Of a stretch of 9,819 bases of DNA, positions 6,404 to 9,819 are shown in pieces (the first letter of the stretch is position 1; each line of letters starts with the position of its first letter). The stretch lies in assembly GCA_030635365.1 (NCBI GenBank), contig DAOVYZ010000083.1, positions 1 to 9,819 on the forward strand, written 5' to 3'. The position numbers were made by a program, and so were the translations under genes. The notes under the pieces were generated by a model. The model was not told the origin of the DNA. It was given only the letters and a program-made list of their open reading frames with translations, and did not search any database. This DNA comes from Bacteroidales bacterium. GTDB lineage: Bacteria; Bacteroidota; Bacteroidia; Bacteroidales; UBA12077.

Positions 6404-6411
6404 CAAAATTA
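6404..6411 (-). promoter_or_regulatory. Bacteroidota-type -7 promoter element for the rseC-rnf operon
   Basis: The minus strand reads TAATTTTG, a full match to the TAnnTTTG -7 consensus of the Bacteroidota primary sigma factor. It lies about 30 nt upstream of the rseC ATG, in the only sizeable gap before the operon. No good TTG/TTTG -33 element is seen at the usual distance, so this is a moderate call. Confidence 0.45.
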
Positions 6412-6463
6412 ATTGTATTTAAAAAATAAGGATTGTTTTTTGTCAGGTTTTAGAACATAAATA

Positions 6464-6488
6464 CTTATTTATTTTAATTATAAATAAG
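6464..6488 (-). terminator. AT-only hairpin after the ketoacyl synthase gene (possible weak terminator)
   Basis: CTTATTTAT (6464-6472) and ATAAATAAG (6480-6488) are perfect 9-nt arms with a 7-nt loop, 20 nt after the stop of the upstream gene. The stem has only one G-C pair and no clean T-tract follows, so it is a poor classical terminator. It may slow polymerase or protect the mRNA 3' end. Confidence 0.3.
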
Positions 6489-6508
6489 GAATACCTTGAG
6501 AAGTTTAA

Positions 6509-7585
6509 CTACATTTTATAAATCATAGTATTTATATTCATACCCGCACCAACTGAAGCAAAAACAAGTTTATCTCCTTTATTTATTTTATACCCTTTCA
6601 TTTTATCCTTAAGAAGAAGGTCTAATAAAGTAGGTACTGTTGCAACTGATGAGTTGCCCAGCCAATCAATTGTCATTGGCATTACATTTTCGGGTATATC
6701 ATTTAAATTATTAAGACTATAAAGCCTTTTTAATATGGCATCATCCATTTTACCATTAGCCTGATGGATTAACACATTTTTTATTTCGCTTAGATCAGTA
6801 TTGCTCTTTTTAAGGCAATCCTGTATAGCCTGAGGAACTGTTTCTAATGCATATTGATAAAGCCTTCTTCCATTCATTTTTAAAAACATATCGTTCTTAT
6901 ATTCCCGATTATATGATTTATCCATATGTAACATTTTGGAATATAAAAATGTATCTGAACGGGTTTTATGCGCAAGTATACCAATAGGGCCCTTACTTTT
7001 TTGAGCCTCCAAAACAACAGCTCCTGAACCATCTGCATACAACATACTATCTATATCATGTGGATCAGAGATTCTTGATAATACATCTGCCCCAATAACT
7101 AAAACCTTTTTAGCATCGCCTGATTTTATGAAATAATCTGCCTGAATAATACCTTGTAACCAACCGGGGCAACCAAAAATTATATCATGTGCAATAGTAT
7201 TGGGATTTTTTATTTCTAATTTATGCTTTACCCGGGCAGCTAGGCTGGGCACAATATCTGTCCTATTATTACCATTTCTTACATCCCCAAAGTTATGTGC
7301 TACAATTATGTAATCTAATTCTTCTTTATCAATATTTGCAGACTTGATAGCATCAAAAGCTGCAAAATAGGCAATATCAGAAGTTACCAGATTGTCTGTA
7401 ACATACCGTCTTTCTGCAATTGTTGTTATTTCAAGAAATTTATTAATTATATCCTGATTCTTTTTTTCCAGTTTCTTTCCTTCTACATCATAAAATTCGT
7501 TTGTTAAAAATTCCTCATTACTAACATGTAATGACGGAATATAACTTCCTGTCCCGGTAATTACACTATAGATAGTATCGTTCAT
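6509..7585 (-). CDS. FabH-like 3-oxoacyl-ACP synthase III (beta-ketoacyl synthase III family)
   Basis: This 358-residue thiolase-fold enzyme shows the full Cys-His-Asn triad of the KAS III family. Cys139 is in IIFGCPGWLQGI, His274 in LIHQANGKMDDAI and Asn311 in WLGNSSVATVPTLL; the terminal FASVGAGMN is the usual glycine-rich end. It would condense an acyl-CoA starter with malonyl-ACP or a similar acceptor in the cytoplasm. The nucleophile context GCPGW differs from the ACAG(F) of housekeeping FabH, there is an extended polar segment at about 28-48, and the length exceeds the roughly 320 residues of FabH. These features suggest a specialised KAS III for branched, secondary or aryl lipids rather than the housekeeping enzyme. 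No acyl carrier protein, reductase or flexirubin-type genes adjoin it, so the substrate cannot be named. It looks monocistronic. No Shine-Dalgarno is seen before the ATG; an inverted repeat lies upstream at 7611-7637. Confidence 0.88.
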   Translation of the reverse strand: MNDTIYSVITGTGSYIPSLHVSNEEFLTNEFYDVEGKKLEKKNQDIINKFLEITTIAERRYVTDNLVTSDIAYFAAFDAIKSANIDKEELDYIIVAHNFGDVRNGNNRTDIVPSLAARVKHKLEIKNPNTIAHDIIFGCPGWLQGIIQADYFIKSGDAKKVLVIGADVLSRISDPHDIDSMLYADGSGAVVLEAQKSKGPIGILAHKTRSDTFLYSKMLHMDKSYNREYKNDMFLKMNGRRLYQYALETVPQAIQDCLKKSNTDLSEIKNVLIHQANGKMDDAILKRLYSLNNLNDIPENVMPMTIDWLGNSSVATVPTLLDLLLKDKMKGYKINKGDKLVFASVGAGMNINTMIYKM

Positions 7586-7610
7586 ATCAATGGTTAAGGT
7601 TTGTTTTACA

Positions 7611-7637
7611 CTAACAAATCAGCTCATGTTTTGTTAG
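7611..7637. repeat. Inverted repeat in the leader of the ketoacyl synthase gene
   Basis: CTAACAAA (7611-7618) and TTTGTTAG (7630-7637) are perfect 8-nt arms separated by 11 nt, a centre-to-centre distance of 19 bp. The repeat lies 26 nt upstream of the ATG at 7585. The two-turn spacing fits a dimeric regulator site or a leader hairpin. No convincing TAnnTTTG element was found nearby, so its position relative to the promoter is unknown. Confidence 0.4.
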
Positions 7638-7726
7638 CTCACAATATTTTATTGTTAAATAATTGGTGAAAATAATTAAAATTAATAAACTTCGCAAAAT
7701 TCAAAATACCAATAATACAATATGCA

Positions 7727-7752
7727 ATAACCCGGAATAATTTCCGGGTTAT
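7727..7752 (-). terminator. GC-rich hairpin terminator after the large orphan gene
   Basis: ATAACCCGGAA (7727-7737) and TTCCGGGTTAT (7742-7752) form a perfect 11-bp stem with a 4-nt loop, 20 nt after the stop of the orphan gene. It is the most stable hairpin in the window. The best T-rich tail (CTTTTTCT) is on the plus strand; on the minus strand the hairpin is followed only by TGCATATTG and preceded by an A-tract. Position argues for ending the minus-strand gene; it could act in both directions. Confidence 0.65.
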
Positions 7753-7772
7753 CTTTTTCTGGTAACTTTTTT

Positions 7773-9819
7773 TTATTTTACTCCGGGCTGATTTCCAAAT
7801 CCTTTATGTAAGCCCATTACAGCAGAGATATATCCCATTTTAAAAGCTGCTTTCGCTGCCGGGCCTGAAAATCCCGGGGAAAAATTATTAATTAATCCTT
7901 CTACCGCATCTTTCACATCATCTCCTCCCACATATTCTGTTCCCTCAAAGAAATCACACTTACCTGCCCACATATCCATATCTTTTAATGTATTAATTAA
8001 AGCCTGTGTATGATTCGTTTTATCATCCTGATCAATTCTATGCCCTGAGTAGCCATACATTGCAGCAAGGCCACCTCTATATGAATGAAGAGCCATAATC
8101 ATTCCGCTAACTTCATCGCCTGATTCCATAGCATCAATTACATCACTCCAATACGAATTCATTGCATCAGCCATCGCTCCTTCTATGCCCGCTGCTCCAA
8201 TTAAATTCTCAACACCTTCTTTCCCCATATCTTTTCCATTATCCTTAGCCCATTCAGTTAAATCATCTGCCAAATCATCATAAGCATCAGCCATATTCTT
8301 CACCACTCCATTTATACCAGACTCAAATACACTAGTAATATCTCCTGTTTGGGCATCAAAAGCATAAAATCCTGCTATTTCTCCACTTTCAGTTGTAACC
8401 ATTCTTGACGGAGTTAATACAAACTCGCCCTTTTCAATGTAAGTTTTTATATGTTTTTTCACTTCATCTGTAAGTGGCAATGAAGCTAAATAATCTAAAC
8501 TATCCGGTGTCAACCATACTGCTTCCATATGTTTCCTGGGACTGGTTATATTAACAACATCAATCCCCGGTGCTGTAAGGTCAACTGCTACTCTGCCATA
8601 CTCTTCATTATTTTTCTCAATTATCAATGAGTCTATTCCATAACTTTCATCAGAAGGAGGTGGTAATACAAATGAACCATCAGGCATTGTAATAGCTGTA
8701 GTTCCGGCATTTATTAATTTCACCGATGCATTCGGTATAGCTTTACTGTTAGAATCTGTGAGCCTGCATAAAACCTCTGTTTTTATAGCACTATATGTAT
8801 CTATTTTTACCACCGGCACATTTTCATAATCTAAAAGATGCCTTATTTCTCCTTCCGCAGTTTTATAACAAACTGTTGAAAGTTCGACTTCTTTGCCGTT
8901 AACAATAAAATTTATTTTTGATGGTTCTGTTACAAAAAGAGTTTCTTCTGTTGCATCTTCTAAATTTTTTCCTTTAGCACATTTTGAATCTTTCCCATTC
9001 TTTAATTCCCTGTAAATATCCCTTGAATAAACCAAACTGGTTTTGTTGCTATATGTTAATTCTTCATTATTCCACCATTTGTCATATAAACGACTCTTTT
9101 CCATAGCATCTTTATCAAGTGTAAGAACACCTTCAATTGTAAGGGAGCTATTCCATACTTTAAAGTCTATTTTTATTGACTTACCTACATTAAGAAAGTT
9201 ATGAATAGATTTAACTTCGCCGTTTAAAGATTCCAATACAGACCCTGTAACTAAAATATTTCTTTCCCCTCGATTAAATTCAACATTCATAAAGTAATCC
9301 GGAGGGACATATGGTTTATAGTCTGTTGCTAAAAGAGCATTTTCAATAATAATAGCTGCTTTCTCAGGTCCGTTATCAATGATTCCTTCTATTTTATCGT
9401 CTTTAACAGGAATTTGAAGTTCTCTTTCTGATAAAAACTGTATTTTTTCCTGATCAACTTCAGCTCCTTTTATAATAATATTACCGTCACTATTTTTGGT
9501 TAACACAACTTTAGCCAGCGTATCATTATCGCTCCCTGTTTTATGAGCACTGAAAATAAGAGATGCTCCTTTGTTATTTAAAGCTTTAAATTCACGGAAG
9601 CATTTTTCTGCAAGTGTCATTCTTCGCAACGGGTAGGTTGGATAATCCTCCTGCAAACGGTTAAATACTTCAAAAGAAGATATGCAACTTCTCTTTGACC
9701 ATTCAGAGAACCATTGTTGCTCCAGACCTGCCTCTAGAAAACCACGCATAGAACATGCTAAAAATGCATTAACACTATCCCCTTCAAAAGATGTCCTGTT
9801 CCAACGCAGGTCCATGGCA
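7773..9819 (-). CDS. Large orphan protein with a carboxypeptidase-regulatory-like domain (N-terminus probably outside window)
   Basis: The frame is open from the window edge; the first in-window Met codon is at 9815, but it is preceded by an in-frame GCC and the protein begins without a signal peptide, so it is probably partial. At least 680 residues follow. About 1-140 is mixed alpha/beta with SMRGFLEAGLEQQW (22-35) and a Cys44-Ser-rich helix. About 170-330 looks beta-rich. About 346-415 resembles a carboxypeptidase-regulatory-like/Ig-fold domain (IPNASVKLINAG with MPDGSFVLPPP). About 463-505 contains FYAFDAQTGDITSVFESGING, which resembles a module I recall from large transglutaminase-like or YD-repeat surface proteins (weak inference). 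About 508-680 is helical, acidic then Gly/Ala-rich, with MADAYDDLADDLTEW and ADAMNSYWSDVIDAM as loosely similar helices. No catalytic motif is certain and no membrane segment is obvious. The next gene is an unrelated synthase, and a strong hairpin ends this one. Function unknown. Confidence 0.8.
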   Translation of the reverse strand, partial: AMDLRWNRTSFEGDSVNAFLACSMRGFLEAGLEQQWFSEWSKRSCISSFEVFNRLQEDYPTYPLRRMTLAEKCFREFKALNNKGASLIFSAHKTGSDNDTLAKVVLTKNSDGNIIIKGAEVDQEKIQFLSERELQIPVKDDKIEGIIDNGPEKAAIIIENALLATDYKPYVPPDYFMNVEFNRGERNILVTGSVLESLNGEVKSIHNFLNVGKSIKIDFKVWNSSLTIEGVLTLDKDAMEKSRLYDKWWNNEELTYSNKTSLVYSRDIYRELKNGKDSKCAKGKNLEDATEETLFVTEPSKINFIVNGKEVELSTVCYKTAEGEIRHLLDYENVPVVKIDTYSAIKTEVLCRLTDSNSKAIPNASVKLINAGTTAITMPDGSFVLPPPSDESYGIDSLIIEKNNEEYGRVAVDLTAPGIDVVNITSPRKHMEAVWLTPDSLDYLASLPLTDEVKKHIKTYIEKGEFVLTPSRMVTTESGEIAGFYAFDAQTGDITSVFESGINGVVKNMADAYDDLADDLTEWAKDNGKDMGKEGVENLIGAAGIEGAMADAMNSYWSDVIDAMESGDEVSGMIMALHSYRGGLAAMYGYSGHRIDQDDKTNHTQALINTLKDMDMWAGKCDFFEGTEYVGGDDVKDAVEGLINNFSPGFSGPAAKAAFKMGYISAVMGLHKGFGNQPGVK

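Noticed and set aside
7591..7726. Possible promoter for the KAS III gene (GTATTTTG and GAATTTTG on the minus strand around 7690-7710)
   Set aside because: Both deviate from TAnnTTTG in spacing or key bases and no matching -33 element is present; in such AT-rich DNA near-matches are expected.
1..9819. CRISPR array, tRNA, rRNA, prophage or transposase
   Set aside because: No regularly spaced repeats of CRISPR size, no cloverleaf-like or rRNA-like stretch and no transposase, integrase or phage motifs were seen on either strand.

Overview
The window looks like a piece of an AT-rich, probably anaerobic or facultative Bacteroidota (Bacteroidetes) chromosome. The evidence is: roughly one third G+C by eye; most genes lack a Shine-Dalgarno sequence; there is a TAnnTTTG-type -7 promoter element; and the gene order rseC-rnfBCDGEA is typical of that phylum. 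All recognisable genes lie on the minus strand, so transcription runs from high to low coordinates. No credible gene was found on the plus strand, and no tRNA, rRNA, CRISPR array, insertion sequence or phage gene was seen.

Layout in order of transcription. (1) 9819-7773: a large orphan protein of at least 680 residues, open at the window edge, with a carboxypeptidase-regulatory-like beta domain in the middle and an unrecognised C-terminal region. It is followed by a perfect GC-rich hairpin at 7727-7752. (2) 7585-6509: a stand-alone ketoacyl-ACP synthase III (FabH-like) with a complete Cys-His-Asn triad, preceded by an inverted repeat at 7611-7637. (3) 6373-812: one compact operon, rseC-rnfB-rnfC-rnfD-rnfG-rnfE-rnfA, encoding the membrane Rnf complex (ferredoxin:NAD+ oxidoreductase coupled to Na+ or H+ transport) plus its RseC-type companion. 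It starts near a TAATTTTG -7 box followed by an 8-bp-arm dyad touching the rseC start codon. It ends at a strong intrinsic terminator (759-786). (4) 700-1: the N-terminal 233 residues of a membrane sensor histidine kinase, cut by the window edge.

How the Rnf parts work together. RnfB (long form, many [4Fe-4S] motifs) takes electrons from ferredoxin. RnfA and RnfE form the membrane core with two conserved cysteines each, for a shared [2Fe-2S] cluster. RnfD and RnfG carry covalent FMN, and RnfC holds the FMN/NADH site and two [4Fe-4S] clusters. Junctions are tight (11-nt gap, TAATG overlap, ATGA overlap, 10-nt gap) except for two. A 55-nt rnfB-rnfC gap holds a perfect 17-bp palindrome, and a 112-nt rnfD-rnfG gap holds a small repeat element built from three 7-mers spaced 8 bp apart.

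The core of the window is a known system. The less explained parts are the intergenic structures inside the rnf operon, the two strong Shine-Dalgarno sites in a background without them, and the orphan protein at the right edge. I did not find convincing evidence of a wholly new system.
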